Shown: positions 48,203-58,581 of the stretch, in pieces
Position numbering within the stretch: the first letter of the stretch is position 1
Layout: each line of letters opens with the position of its first letter
DNA from: Neopestalotiopsis rosae
Taxonomy: Eukaryota; Ascomycota; Sordariomycetes; Amphisphaeriales; Sporocadaceae
Direction: 5' to 3'
Assembly: GCA_023078685.1 (NCBI GenBank)
Contig: JALGAS010000007.1
Span: 186,001-250,000, forward strand
DNA length: 64,000 bases
Position numbers and translations under genes: made by a program
Notes under the pieces: generated by a model
Told to the model about the DNA's origin: nothing
The model's database searches: none
What the model saw: the letters and a program-made list of their open reading frames with translations, nothing else

Positions 48203-50316
48203 ATGGCGAGCTCCTTTGAAAAATCCGTCAAGGGCGCGACCAAGATTAAGGTAATTCCCCAAAACACCCAGAATGTTGGGCTCGGCACAGAAGATGCCCG
48301 CCACTCGGGGCAATCGCTTACCAGAGCACTTGGATTTAGGCTGCGCCGCCCAAGACGAAATATATCGAGCATATTCTGGTTGCTACCCACTCCGGAGAGG
48401 CTGGCGTCGCGGAGGTCTTTAGAGCTTTGCAGAATAGGTTGCGCGACTCTACATGGACTGTCGTCTTCAAGAGCTTAATCACCGTTCACCTCATGATCCG
48501 TGAAGGCTCGCCCGATGCCACATTAGCGTACCTTGCCAGGCATAGGAACATGCTGGCCATCAGCTCTTTTACCGATGGTGTGTGCCTTCGTCGTGATTTG
48601 TTATCTTGGTCGCGAGCCAGAGACTGACCCTCTCCGATAAATAGCGCAAACACAAGGTCGAAATATCAGGCATTATGCCGCTTATCTCACGGAACGATCA
48701 AAGGCGTACAGAGATACAAAAGTGGACTGGGTCAGAACGAAAGAGACCCGCTTAGAAAAGCTCTCAGTAGAAAAGGGCCTCTTGCGGGAGACCGAGGTCA
48801 TACAGCGTCAACTCGCTGCGCTACTGAAGTGTGATGTAGGTAATGCTAAGTCTTGGGAGCGGACGTTCAGCTGATATGCTCTGTATAGGTGCTTGACGAG
48901 CCCGAGAACGAAATCACCATCACCGTGTTCAGACTTTTAGTTCTCGACCTGCTTCAGCTGTTCCAGGTTCTCAACCAGGCCATGATCAACATCCTCGGCC
49001 ACTTTTTCGAAATGTCGAAACCGGATGCTGAGCGTGCCATGGAAATCTACCGGACCTTTACCCGCCACACGGATTTCGTGGTGCAATACTTGCAGATTGC
49101 AAGGCAGTACGAACACCACACAAGAGTTGAGGTGCCCAAATTGAAGCACGCCCCTGTTAATCTAGGTCGTCAACTGGAGGACTACTTGAAGGACACAGAC
49201 TTTGAAGTCCACCGGAGGCAGTATTTGGCCGAGTTGGATGTCAAGAAATCAGGCGGTGGCAGCTCAAAGGCAGGCAAGGCGGATGCGTTGGCTACGGCAA
49301 AACAGTTCCCCGACGCGAATACGAATGGCGCATCTTCTCAAGCAGCATCACAGCCATCTGAAGCCGCAAAGGGCCCAGCCCCTGATCTGATTGATTTCTT
49401 CGACTCTATTGAACAAAACCAGCAGCCCTTGGCAACGAGCTCACAGCAGCTACAACAACAGCAGCAGCAGTCGTTGCCTCAGCCAAATCTCGGGAATCCA
49501 TGGGCTACGGCTGGGCAGTTCAACAATGTGCCACAGCAAACAGGACAACAATTCCCGGCTAACAATTTCATGCCCCAGCAAGATGCATTTTCCAACGGAT
49601 TTCAGCAGCAGAACACGGGTGCTTTCAATGTTCAACAGCAGCAAGTGCCGCAGCAACAGCAATTGCAGCCGAACTTCACCGGCGCCGGCTTTGGAGGGTA
49701 CACTCCTCAGCCTCAGCAGAGCTTTAGTCCCGGTGGCCTTGCCCCTATACCGCAGAATTCTGTGGCTTCCTTCCAGACAGGAACTTTATCGCCTCCCATG
49801 CAAACTGGACTGCAGCCGGGCCAGCAAACGACGAACCCCTTCCGACAATCGATGCTCATGTCCAACCCGACCGGCATGTCAAACCAGATGCCATCTTTTA
49901 CAAATGCTGCCAGTCCGCCAGCTGCTTCACTACCGCAACGCCAATCCACGAATCCCTTTGCGCGGTCTTCGTCGAGTCCTTTTGGCAACAATGGTTCTCC
50001 ATCTCCTTTCCAGCCACAGCCTCAACAAGCGCCAGCAGCCCAACCCTTGCAGCCTGCGCAAACGGGTACAAACCCTTTTGCCAAGAATTTCGGAGGTAAC
50101 GCAGCTCAGTCAGTCCAAAGACCTCAAACAAGCAGTGGTGCGCTCATGCCCCAACCTACTGGAAGTACAAACCCGTTTCGTCAGGGCGATTTTATGAATC
50201 ATCAGACGGGAATGGGCTGGCAGCACAACCAAGGTAGAATAGGCGGCGGCTTCGATGAGATACAGTCGACACCAGTCTTCCCAAGACCGAGTACGGGAGC
50301 AGCTTGGCAGAGCTAG
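48203..50316 (+). CDS. AP180/CALM-type ANTH-domain clathrin adaptor, 634 aa
   Basis: Exons are 48203-48250, 48340-48577, 48645-48835 and 48889-50316, with introns of 89, 67 and 53 nt. Family role (yeast Yap1801/1802): it binds PtdIns(4,5)P2 at the plasma membrane and recruits clathrin and cargo in endocytosis. The ANTH domain fills residues 1 to about 290: MASSFEKSVKGATKIK, then the lipid-binding PPKTKYIEHI next to the first helix, then HILVATHSGEAGVAEVF, VVFKSLITVHLMIREG and the helical bundle to KDTDFEVHRRQYLAEL. The rest is Gln/Pro/Asn-rich and disordered. It has a D-L-I-D-F-F clathrin-box-like motif and four NPF motifs (NPFRQS, NPFARS, NPFAKN, NPFRQG), which bind EH-domain proteins. The poly-Gln runs (around 49440-49470) could vary in length. 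The donor at 48836 was chosen because it alone keeps frame. Confidence 0.94.
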
Positions 50317-50826
50317 GACTCTGATGCTTGAAGCTGAGAGTGAAGCTGTGCGCACCAATCGCCGAAGAGCGAACCTAGTCAATGATTCGTCAACGAGAAT
50401 GAATCTGCTCATACAAGCGCCGTGTTTGTCCAATGTAAAGTGTACCAATATATCGTAACCCGGTGGATGGTGTCAGGCATAGAAGCGTGGCGTTTCTTGG
50501 GTTGTCCTTGGGTCTTTCCTTGTTTGAATACGTCTTTGCGAGGCACAATTGCCAATGACCTTGAGCGACACTGACCCAGTGGTTATTGTTACATTATTCT
50601 GTCTGCCTGCAGTACATATAGTCATGTATGTGAACCAGTCAATAAAAATTATCAAGACTATTGACCACTCAAACAACGCTTTGTGTATAAGCTGTAGTAG
50701 TACGCGTAGAAAACTGTTCATGCACTGAACCTATCCTCTGGTATTTTGTCAAAATTACTATTTTCACTATATGCTATGAAATCCAGGAATCGTGTGTTTT
50801 ACCATCCTCATCCTTATTAGATCCCT
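50317..50826. other. convergent intergenic region
   Basis: AT-rich 3' flanks of the AP180-like gene (plus) and of a His-rich gene (minus). Nothing else was seen. Confidence 0.6.
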
Positions 50827-51415
50827 CTAACGTCCTAGGTTCACCTTGTCAAAGACAGAACCAATGTTTCTGGTCTCGGTGCCCTTCTTGGCCGTGGCCG
50901 GATCAAGGTCGTCCAAGCCCTTTGCCGAGTCGGCGCGAACATGTCCCTTTTGGTGAGCCGCGCCCTCCATGGCGGCAGTAGCAGCCGCTGTGGCCGCAGA
51001 CGACTGGGCGCCCCCCCGCGTAGCCGTAGTAGTACCAGGAATGGCGCTGCCCATGGTGGTGGCATTGCCCGAGACGGTGTGACCCGAGGACAGAATGTGC
51101 TGGATGCCGCGGTTGCTTCCGGAAAAGGCCGTGTCCGAAGTGTCGGGCACACCTTCGAAGCGGTGGTGGTCATGCTGACCTCCCGACCGGGTGCCGCCGT
51201 GCTGCTGGAATTCGCCCAGGCTAATGGCGGGCAGGGTCGAGGTGGCGTGGTGCTGGGCCGTATTGTGGTGCGTCTCGTGGATCGGCACCGTAGTATGCAC
51301 CACGTGCGGCTCGACCGTCTCCTTGTGGATGACGGGCTGGTAGGTCTCGTGGACGTGGCTAAGTGAAGATTGAGTACGTCAGTTTTGGTAAAAAATATTG
51401 AGAGAGAGAGAGAGA

Positions 51416-51448
<33 letters not shown>

Positions 51449-51952
51449 ATGGGAGGGAAAGCAAGAAAAAACAGCTCACTGGTGTACGTGTTCGCCCTGA
51501 ACTACGGGAGCATGACTCTGCGTTTGCGTAGTATCCATCCGTCGAGACTCATCCATGTACTTAGCGGCCTCGGCATCAAGGTGCGCTCGAGTCTTGGCCT
51601 CATCCCGGTGGTCGAGGTGCCGATGCTCCGTCTGGCCGAGATTGTGGTGATGCTGTTCGGGAAGCACCTCACGATCTTGAATGGGCTGAACGGTATGGTG
51701 ATAGTGATCCTGTGGTGTGTTGGCTGTGTATCATATAGTTGACACATTTACCTTGATGTTCGAGTATCAGGAGACAAGACTTCGGCTACTGACCTGGTGG
51801 ATTTCCTTATCAATGGCAGTGTTGATTTCCTCATGCTGTGAGGGTCTGACCGTCTCATGCTGGACGGCCGGGTTGACACTCTCATGAACGGTGGTGTCAT
51901 GGTGTCCAGTCTTGGACATGAAGTTAGAGATGACTTCCTTGGTCTTGTTCAT
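50827..51952 (-). CDS. His-rich 'allergen-like' conserved fungal protein, 306 aa (paralogue A)
   Basis: Exons are 51952-51794, 51709-51480 and 51358-50827, with introns of 84 and 121 nt; the second contains a 30-base homopolymer (listed separately). Residues about 20-80 carry a His/Glu-rich unit, with H-E-T-V-R-P, E-I-H-Q, D-H-Y-H-H-T-V-Q-P and D-R-E-V-L-P-E-Q-H as landmarks. After a charged part (HRHLDHRDEAKTRAHLDAEA), a second partly similar block follows from HVHETYQPVIHKETVEPHVV. The C-terminal 130 residues are Gly/Ala/Thr-rich. There is no signal peptide or membrane segment. The same landmark unit occurs in the gene at 53825-55052, so the two are paralogues. Fungal relatives are sometimes labelled 'allergen' in annotations, without a known biochemical role. 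A stress-linked, disordered, perhaps metal-binding protein is my guess from the histidines. Confidence 0.85.
51400..51447 (+). repeat. (GA)n then 30-G tract inside an intron
   Basis: A run of GA dinucleotides is followed by 30 consecutive G on the + strand at 51418-51447. In the transcript of the minus-strand gene this is C30 followed by CU repeats, within intron 2 and about 60-90 bases before its acceptor. Such a long G homopolymer is likely to vary in length and may form a G-quadruplex. Confidence 0.92.
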
Positions 51953-53824
51953 TGTGACGAGGAGTTTGATAATCGGGTATACAGAAAATTGTAGAGAATT
52001 CGTGCTTGCTGACTGTAATAGAAGAAGAACAAAATACTTCCGAAAAGATCTTCGAGAGCAGACCTTATTATCTTTTTTTCGAGAACCGTCCCGACCAGGA
52101 TTTGTCTCTCATTACACGTCATCGACCATACCCACCAACCATATGGCGGAAATTATCACCCAGAAGATCCTTCATTTTCCCCGACTTGGGCAGAAGAACT
52201 CAAAATCCGTGGTCCCATCGAATAAAGATAGACTGGTCGATCTGCCGATGAGTCTTGGTCAGGAGAAATAACAGGGAACTCTCCGGTCCGTCTCAGCGCC
52301 GTCTGTTATCACGCATTTCCGAAGCCGCTGATGCACCAAGTTTCCAAGATCCATCTAGATGAATATGCAGTTTGATCGATGCACAATGAGGCCTTTTGGT
52401 CGTTTACCGTGCATACATGTGAAGTGAGGGGTGACTGTAGTGCGGCTTTTGGCGAGGGAGGTGGTAGAAGGAGAGTTGGTGTCATTGGATTGGCTGGCTC
52501 CAAGTATGACTATAACATACCATACAATACTAATCAACTAGTGACAATGTGAAGCAGAAAGCTCGGTCTCTACTCGGAGAGCAAATATGGTTTATGTAAT
52601 GAATGACACTAAAACTATCGAGTGGTCGAGACTCACTGTTGCGATGATGGCTTGCATCATCCCAAGGTATAGTCAAACCTTGTTGAGGTGCGGCCCCAAG
52701 CGGCTCTGCCCTTTGCTGTTCATGGCACCGTTGAACGAAAAGGGCACCAGAAGCATAGCTTATTCCGTAGGATTGGGGAGGCCAGTAGCGGATGATCCGG
52801 ACCGGTCCAGCGAATTGACTTTCCGGGTAAGAGACTTATCATCATAGGCATTTGCTCATGTTTGAATAAGGTTCAGCGGACGTGATGATGATGGCTGAAG
52901 AGCTTCAAACAGCTTTGTGGACGTTCTCTTATCTATTGTCGAGTCTGTTCGATTGAGGTCAAAGAATTGAAAGAACATGCCTTCGATAAAAAAATATGCA
53001 TGGTCCTTGGAAGCTCACGTCAATTTCTCAATCAGGTAATAGTAGTTTGCGCCGAGTCCGTCTCTGAAGCGGCTGGCGACTCATTCTCGTACGCGGTATC
53101 GACACGACTGGCTGGGCAAAACGTTATGGTTGCGTACTGTTTTAAACTCTCAAGATGACGGCGTCTCAACTGACAGTCTACCCTCGATTTTCAGACACGC
53201 AAGAGGTGCGGGGTGTCACCATGGATGAAAAATGCACCAACGAGATGACCTCAATATCATTATTCGTAAGCAGCCTAAGACAACTAGTCCTGTCAGGCAA
53301 CTCAAATTCGCACTTCCCCTCAATGTAGGGCGGCCGGGACTTCCCATGCTAACATTATGGGAAGTCGAAAGCATCAGTGTAGACAACGTAAGAAAAGTTT
53401 TTGGCACGAAAGACTCGACGCTGACGAGCATGATTGAAAGGCTCTCTTGAGTCGCGGGTCGACTGACCTGTCACTGACATCATCCGGGGGGACCCTTGGG
53501 AGCCGTCGGTGTTCTGCCCAAAGCTGCAAAGTATGTGCTGAGGGAAAAAAAGCAAAGGGAAGATTTGTGCTGTTCCAACACTATTGTTCTTTTTTTGGGT
53601 GTCGCGGGAATGAGCCTATCATACTTTCGCCGATGGATGTCCGACCTTACGCCCCGGGCTCTGACATATCCTGTTACGGAACCAGATTGCGCGTGACGAG
53701 TTCGTGACATATCACTGCCCAGTGTTCCAAGGAACAAGACGCAAGCGAAAGGGGGAACAAGTAGTCATAACCAACTTGCGTATGGGCTTCGAATCCGCAA
53801 CACAACCTTTGGCCCTTCCCAAAA
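51953..53824. other. 1.9-kb intergenic region between the two His-rich genes
   Basis: This is the divergent promoter region of paralogue A (minus) and paralogue B (plus). Small frames only; no domain or RNA feature recognised. Confidence 0.55.
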
Positions 53825-55052
53825 ATGCCTCCGAAGGTGAGAGCCATTGTGGATAGAGTCAAGGGAAGATTCAAGAGGATGTTGCTGCGGAGGAGGATGA
53901 GAAAAAAGTCTGAGTTTGGCGATTGGGGAAACAGCGGTCCTATTCCACCGAGTCGTGCCACCGATGATCATATTCCAGAAGTGGCGCCCGACGAGATTCA
54001 CGCAACTGATAGCGGCGTCGGTGTGGGTGGTGGCAGCGAAGGAGCAGGGGCAGGAGGAGTCGGCATCACCAGCAGCGAAACGGCACGGAATCTAAATGAT
54101 GTTCCCATTGAGAGTCAGGCGTCATACAACCTGGGTACTGTCCGGACCAGCGAGTTGGCACCGAATTTAAATGATGTCAGGATCGCCAGTTTCGCATCAA
54201 ACGACTTGTGTGCTGCCGTGGTTCCCAAGCCGTGCCAGGAGCCCGGGCTCGACAGTCAGCGCGAACCTGAGACGGCACCGCGTGTGCCCCGGGTCCAGTT
54301 CCAAGACCAGCAGGATCACGAGGGGAGCTCCGAGTACAGCTCATTGCGGGATAGCGAGGAGCTTATACGCGGGAATCTGAGTGGTGGTGGTGGTGCTCGG
54401 CCAGAAACTCCCAAACCGTTGAACATAACTCGGGACCACAATCGGCCGGAAGAGCCGTACCTATCAACACAGCTCGGAGTTCCTCGAAATAATGCGTACC
54501 AAGTGTCTGCGGGCACGGAGAGGTATTCCGCGCTCAGCACGACATTCAATATCGATCCGTCGGCAGGCGATACTGTGGACGAAGTCATTACACAAAACCA
54601 GCGTAGGTGACCCCCGACGGCAATGAGAAGAGAATGTCCCTGCTGTTCTCTGAATGGATTTACTAACAATATTCTACAGCTGTCACGCACGAGGTGATCC
54701 GCCCTCATGTTCATGAGATTAGAGAGGAGCAGATACATCGCGAAATACACACGTACGACCACTACCACTACGTACAGCCAGTTTATGACATTGAGGTGTT
54801 GCCGTAAGTATATAGATCCCCAAAAAGACACAACCCCAAAATTCATGTACATTAAAACAATTCCCATCTTGCTAATAACAGAATCGCAACAGAGCACGGC
54901 ATTTTGCTCCTGCTGCCGACGGCCAACTGCGAGAGGTGCCCGCGGGAGACCTGCCAGAGTGCACCGGAGCAAACCAGAAGTGGTCCATTTTGCACAGCGA
55001 ATCCTCGAATGCTCAACAACGCCAAGCAGAAATACCCCGTGTAATAAATTGA
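53825..55052 (+). CDS. disordered protein with C-terminal His-rich unit, 353 aa (paralogue B)
   Basis: Exons are 53825-54602, 54680-54803 and 54893-55052, with introns of 77 and 89 nt. For the last intron the acceptor at 54892 was preferred over the one at 54881: it yields E-V-L-P-A-R-H-F-A-P, which matches paralogue A. The N-terminus is basic (PPKVRAIVDRVKGRFKRMLLRRRMRKK), then about 230 residues of Gly/Ser/Asn/Glu-rich disorder with two similar segments (ETARNLNDV and ELAPNLNDV). The C-terminal unit is the His-rich block: T-H-E-V-I-R-P-H-V-H, E-I-H, D-H-Y-H-Y-V-Q-P and E-V-L-P. No signal peptide or membrane segment is seen, but the Lys/Arg-rich start could bind membranes or nucleic acid. 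No function is known to me. Confidence 0.82.
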
Positions 55053-55427
55053 AGGCGTTGATGGTTTTCTTCCAGTCTGTTGTATCCCAGCAGATGACAT
55101 GTGTTGTTTAGGAGCGACTCGAGTCGGAACATGGTACATTACAGCGATGAGCTGCACTTATAGCGTTGAGGTTTTGTTTCTAAAGTCCTCCTTCAATGAT
55201 AAATGATATATCACAATTCGCAAGCAGCATCGTCCAAGAAGTTCATTGAATTATCCCATGCTGAGCTGTAACACCTGATATTTTGCCCTCTCAAGGATAA
55301 ATAATGTGAACTGGAAAGCAAGGAGACCAGTCTCATAGCGGTTTTATGATGTCCTCTTCTATTATGAATCTATCGTTTACCCCAAACGCCGTCGCTATGC
55401 CTTGTGAACCTAAATGAACCCTTTCAT
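55053..55427. other. convergent intergenic region
   Basis: AT-rich 3' flanks of paralogue B (plus) and the Tfb3 gene (minus); nothing else seen. Confidence 0.6.
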
Positions 55428-56564
55428 TTATACAAAAACATCATCAATAACTTTTCTCGACCCAGTTGTAAGTTGCCCGCTCGTCTTGTTTCTGGCAGCA
55501 GCATCTCGAGCTCCCGAGGTGCCGACGGTCCTCTGCTCGGCAGCCTTCTCGTCGCCAACAATGACGCCCAGTCCCGCAAAGGCTTCAAACATGGCACGCG
55601 CAGTATATTCTTGCAGGCTGTATCCACCAACCTGGTGTCCCTTGTCTGTCTTTGCCTTGGCCAGGTGCGGGTTTTCGTATTCGCTCTGCAAAGTATACCG
55701 GCTGGGCTCCAAGTGAATACCGGCATACGGGCTGTATGGCTTGTTTCTGTCTTCTTCGTCTGCAGAAGGTCCAGTTCTCTTTTGCCGCAAGCCGCGAATG
55801 GAGATTCCTCTCGACCCTTCCAGGCTGGCGCCAAAATGGTCGCCGTTCATCTTGGCGAGCTTGGCCTTCTTTGTTGCCATAATCCTTGCTTGGATCTCGG
55901 CAGCGCTGCCGGCCTCTCCCCGTGAGAGAGCTTCCATTACCTCCTGGTTCAGCTTGGCCTCCTCGGCCTTTGCCTCCTCTTCTTGCTGCAACATCTCTGC
56001 ACGCCGAGCCGCAGCTGCGGCGTCTGCCTCCTTTTGTCTCTTGAGTCGCAGTGCCTCGGCCTCGCTGCCCTTCTTCTTGTTTCGCTCTATTGCCGCCTTG
56101 TGTTGTTGCTCGTAGTCAACTAGCTTTGTCTCGGCTTCCATTCTTTCTTCGTCCTCGCCATAGACGAGAGAAAACGTGAGTTCCTCGACATCCTGGAGGT
56201 AGTTGTTGTAGTCCCGAAGCGTCTCAAAGTCGTCCTGGGTATTGTTGAAAACGGCAGCTACGCGTTTCCGTATGTCGACCTCGCGCTGGATAGTCAGATC
56301 GGCAAACATGGCTTCGCGAAAGCCCTTGAGGCGGAGCGTCTTGTTACAACTCGCGTAGGGGCATTGCGCCGGGCCGGACTTGAAAATGGTTTCCACGCAT
56401 TGCGAGCACATTGGGTGGTAGCACTCTGGATTGATCTTGAAGGTCATGGTCGTGTTGAGATACCGATTCCTCTTGCATACAGGGCAAATGTCATCGGGAA
56501 CAGTATTCTTATTGCCATCGAGAGGGCGCGTGATGGTCGAGGCGCCGGGGCCTTTGCGCGACAT
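55428..56564 (-). CDS. TFB3: TFIIH subunit Tfb3 (CAK assembly factor MAT1), 378 aa
   Basis: Intronless frame starting MSRKGPGAS. Tfb3/MAT1 links the CDK-activating kinase (Kin28/CDK7 and cyclin H) to core TFIIH for transcription initiation and nucleotide excision repair in the nucleus. The N-terminal C3HC4 RING uses C27, C30, C48, H50, C53, C56, C68 and C73. Next is the conserved REVDIRKRVAAVFNNTQDDF segment and the long MAT1 coiled coil (about residues 110-235, from YNNYLQDVEELTF to MEALSRGEAGSA), rich in Glu/Lys/Ala. The C-terminal third contains YSPYAGIHLEPSRYTL and a short GGYSLQEYTARAMFEAFAGL helix, as in other fungi. Length is close to fungal Tfb3. The end is slightly extended by a TSGQLTTGSRKVIDDVFV tail. 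Confidence 0.95.
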   Translation of the reverse strand: MSRKGPGASTITRPLDGNKNTVPDDICPVCKRNRYLNTTMTFKINPECYHPMCSQCVETIFKSGPAQCPYASCNKTLRLKGFREAMFADLTIQREVDIRKRVAAVFNNTQDDFETLRDYNNYLQDVEELTFSLVYGEDEERMEAETKLVDYEQQHKAAIERNKKKGSEAEALRLKRQKEADAAAAARRAEMLQQEEEAKAEEAKLNQEVMEALSRGEAGSAAEIQARIMATKKAKLAKMNGDHFGASLEGSRGISIRGLRQKRTGPSADEEDRNKPYSPYAGIHLEPSRYTLQSEYENPHLAKAKTDKGHQVGGYSLQEYTARAMFEAFAGLGVIVGDEKAAEQRTVGTSGARDAAARNKTSGQLTTGSRKVIDDVFV

Positions 56565-57219
56565 GATTGCGGTTTTCTGAGCTCAGCTGCTCGTATCCTT
56601 GGGTATCTGACAAGTTCAGGGCGGTGAGAAGACGTGTCGCTGTCTGTGGAAGCTCTCGAATCTTGCTTGCGCTCGTCGAGGAAGATGCGCGGTCTGTCGG
56701 TGGCGTGACGCGAAGTAATTTTGATGCAGCCAAGGCAGGGCAAGTACTCGAAAATGTCAAGAACAGCCTTCGATTGAAAGGCTTGAAACCAGTCACTGGC
56801 TGAATCAAGCAAGAGATCGGTCTAATCAAGGCAATGACGCAAATATAAAAAAACAAGAATGCTGCTCCAGCCGCCTGTCTAAGAATGCCCGACTTGAGAT
56901 CACCTTGAGTAGGGTCGCCAGAAGTATGCAGCACTCAAGAGTAGGGTAGTAAAGTGAGGAATGGTAGAGCTCCAGCTACGACTCACCGATTAGGACCCCC
57001 CTAGATCAGCATTAGATAAGGGACACCCCATGCTTAGGGGACTCGTTGCCCCTCCAAGGGAAGGTGCCGTACCCTGGACCTTGGGCCAACCACGGAAACT
57101 GCCCCGCGATTTCTCAGCATTCTGGAGAGTTCCAAAAGACCATCATATACTTTCACCTCGTTTGTGAGCATCAGTCAAGCTCTCACTGCTAACGCAAGAC
57201 ACGCACAGTGACAGTCAAT
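56565..57219. other. divergent promoter region of TFB3 and NudC genes
   Basis: A 0.65-kb gap. The open frames present are antisense or chance. No RNA gene was seen. Confidence 0.6.
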
Positions 57220-57993
57220 ATGTCTGGTAAGTCTTCGAGACCATCACTCACTTTTTCTGCTATCATGATGCTCTATGACGGCTCTGTGCCCCTCAATTCC
57301 ATCATGCTATTGTCAACCATCAACTAACATAATGGACCTTTCTAGATTCCACACCCGAGCAGGACGCGGCTGCACGCGCCCAAGAAGCCAAGGAGCAGGC
57401 CGCTCTGCCCTATCAATGGTCACAGACCATCAGCGAGCTCTCTGTTCTCATCAATGTGCCGGGCAACCTAAAGGGCAGAGATCTGGTGGTGGACATTAAG
57501 AAGACCAAGTTGGTGGCAGGCATCAAGGGTCAAGAACCAATTATCAGTGTACGTGGAAGACAAGAAGATGTGCCCCGGGTGAAGCAACGCATATTCGAAA
57601 ATACAGGACAAGATTAACACTTCATGTTGTTACAAATCACAGGGCGACCTCGCACATCCCGTATTGGTCGATGACAGTACCTGGACCTTGACCTCGGCAC
57701 CCGACGGCACAAAGACCATTGAAATCCACCTTGACAAGACCAACAAGCAGGAATGGTGGGCTCACGTCGTCACGTCTGCCCCCAAGATTGACGTGACCAA
57801 GATCACACCCGACAACAGCAAGCTGTCGGACCTGGACGGCGAGACCCGCGGCATGGTCGAGAAGATGATGTTCGACCAGCGCCAAAAGGAGGCAGGCTTG
57901 CCCACCAGTGACGAACAAAAGAAGCAGGATATTCTCAAGAAGTTCCAGGCGCAGCACCCAGAAATGGACTTCAGCAACGCCAAGATCACGTAG
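57220..57993 (+). CDS. nudC: nuclear movement protein NudC (CS domain), 186 aa
   Basis: Exons are 57220-57226, 57346-57548 and 57643-57993, with introns of 119 and 94 nt. The first coding exon is only 7 nt (ATG TCT G), joined to a frame that gives D-S-T-P-E-Q. NudC is a small co-chaperone acting with Hsp90 on beta-propeller clients. In Aspergillus it is needed for dynein-linked nuclear movement along hyphae. The CS domain (residues about 24-115) is clear: [17 protein letters not shown], then [20 protein letters not shown], then TWTLTSAP and the hallmark [17 protein letters not shown]. The C-terminus has [20 protein letters not shown] and ends [12 protein letters not shown], both standard in NudC. 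Length is near the Aspergillus protein. Confidence 0.95.
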
Positions 57994-58581
57994 GCTGGAT
58001 GACGAAATAGTTTACGAGCCGGAACAGAACAAAAAATCAAACAAAAGAGATACCATACAAATCGCAAAAGCAAGCAAGCAAGAATCATATTGTCTTATTA
58101 GCTATGTATACATTTGATGGAGATGTCAAGGGTGAAACGAATCGCACAAAACCACTATACGGGTAACAAACCACGGGTTAAGGCGTCAGAGAGCCCTGGT
58201 AGTTTTGATCTTGGAATCGCGAGTAATGACATAGCAGATTGAGAGCTGCTAAGCATCAATTGTCAGATTGAAGCGTTCCGTTCTTGAAATTGCTTGTCAT
58301 GTGGGAAACAGTTTTACATGCCGGAGTGTATGAGAGAAGAAACAGGACAGGCCATTCCCAGAACCTACCTGAGTATATTACCAGGCACTCAAGATATAGC
58401 CGGAAAATAATACTTATGCCTGCAAATCATGGGTTGGCCACCTAGAAAGTCAATACAATTATCCCGTCACGTTGGTTCTGCACATATCCACAATCCACGT
58501 TTTCTGTTTGAGAAATTGGTCGTACCCGAGAACAAGAAAAAACAGAAGTCTCATAATTGAGCTACTGAAACTTCATGAACT
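57994..58581. other. convergent intergenic region
   Basis: This is the gap between the NudC stop and the URI-like gene's 3' end. It is AT-rich, with no supported gene. Confidence 0.6.

Noticed and set aside
50841..51479. 212-codon Pro/Arg-rich minus frame
   Set aside because: It reads through the C30/CT tract of intron 2 in a frame other than the conserved His-rich protein.
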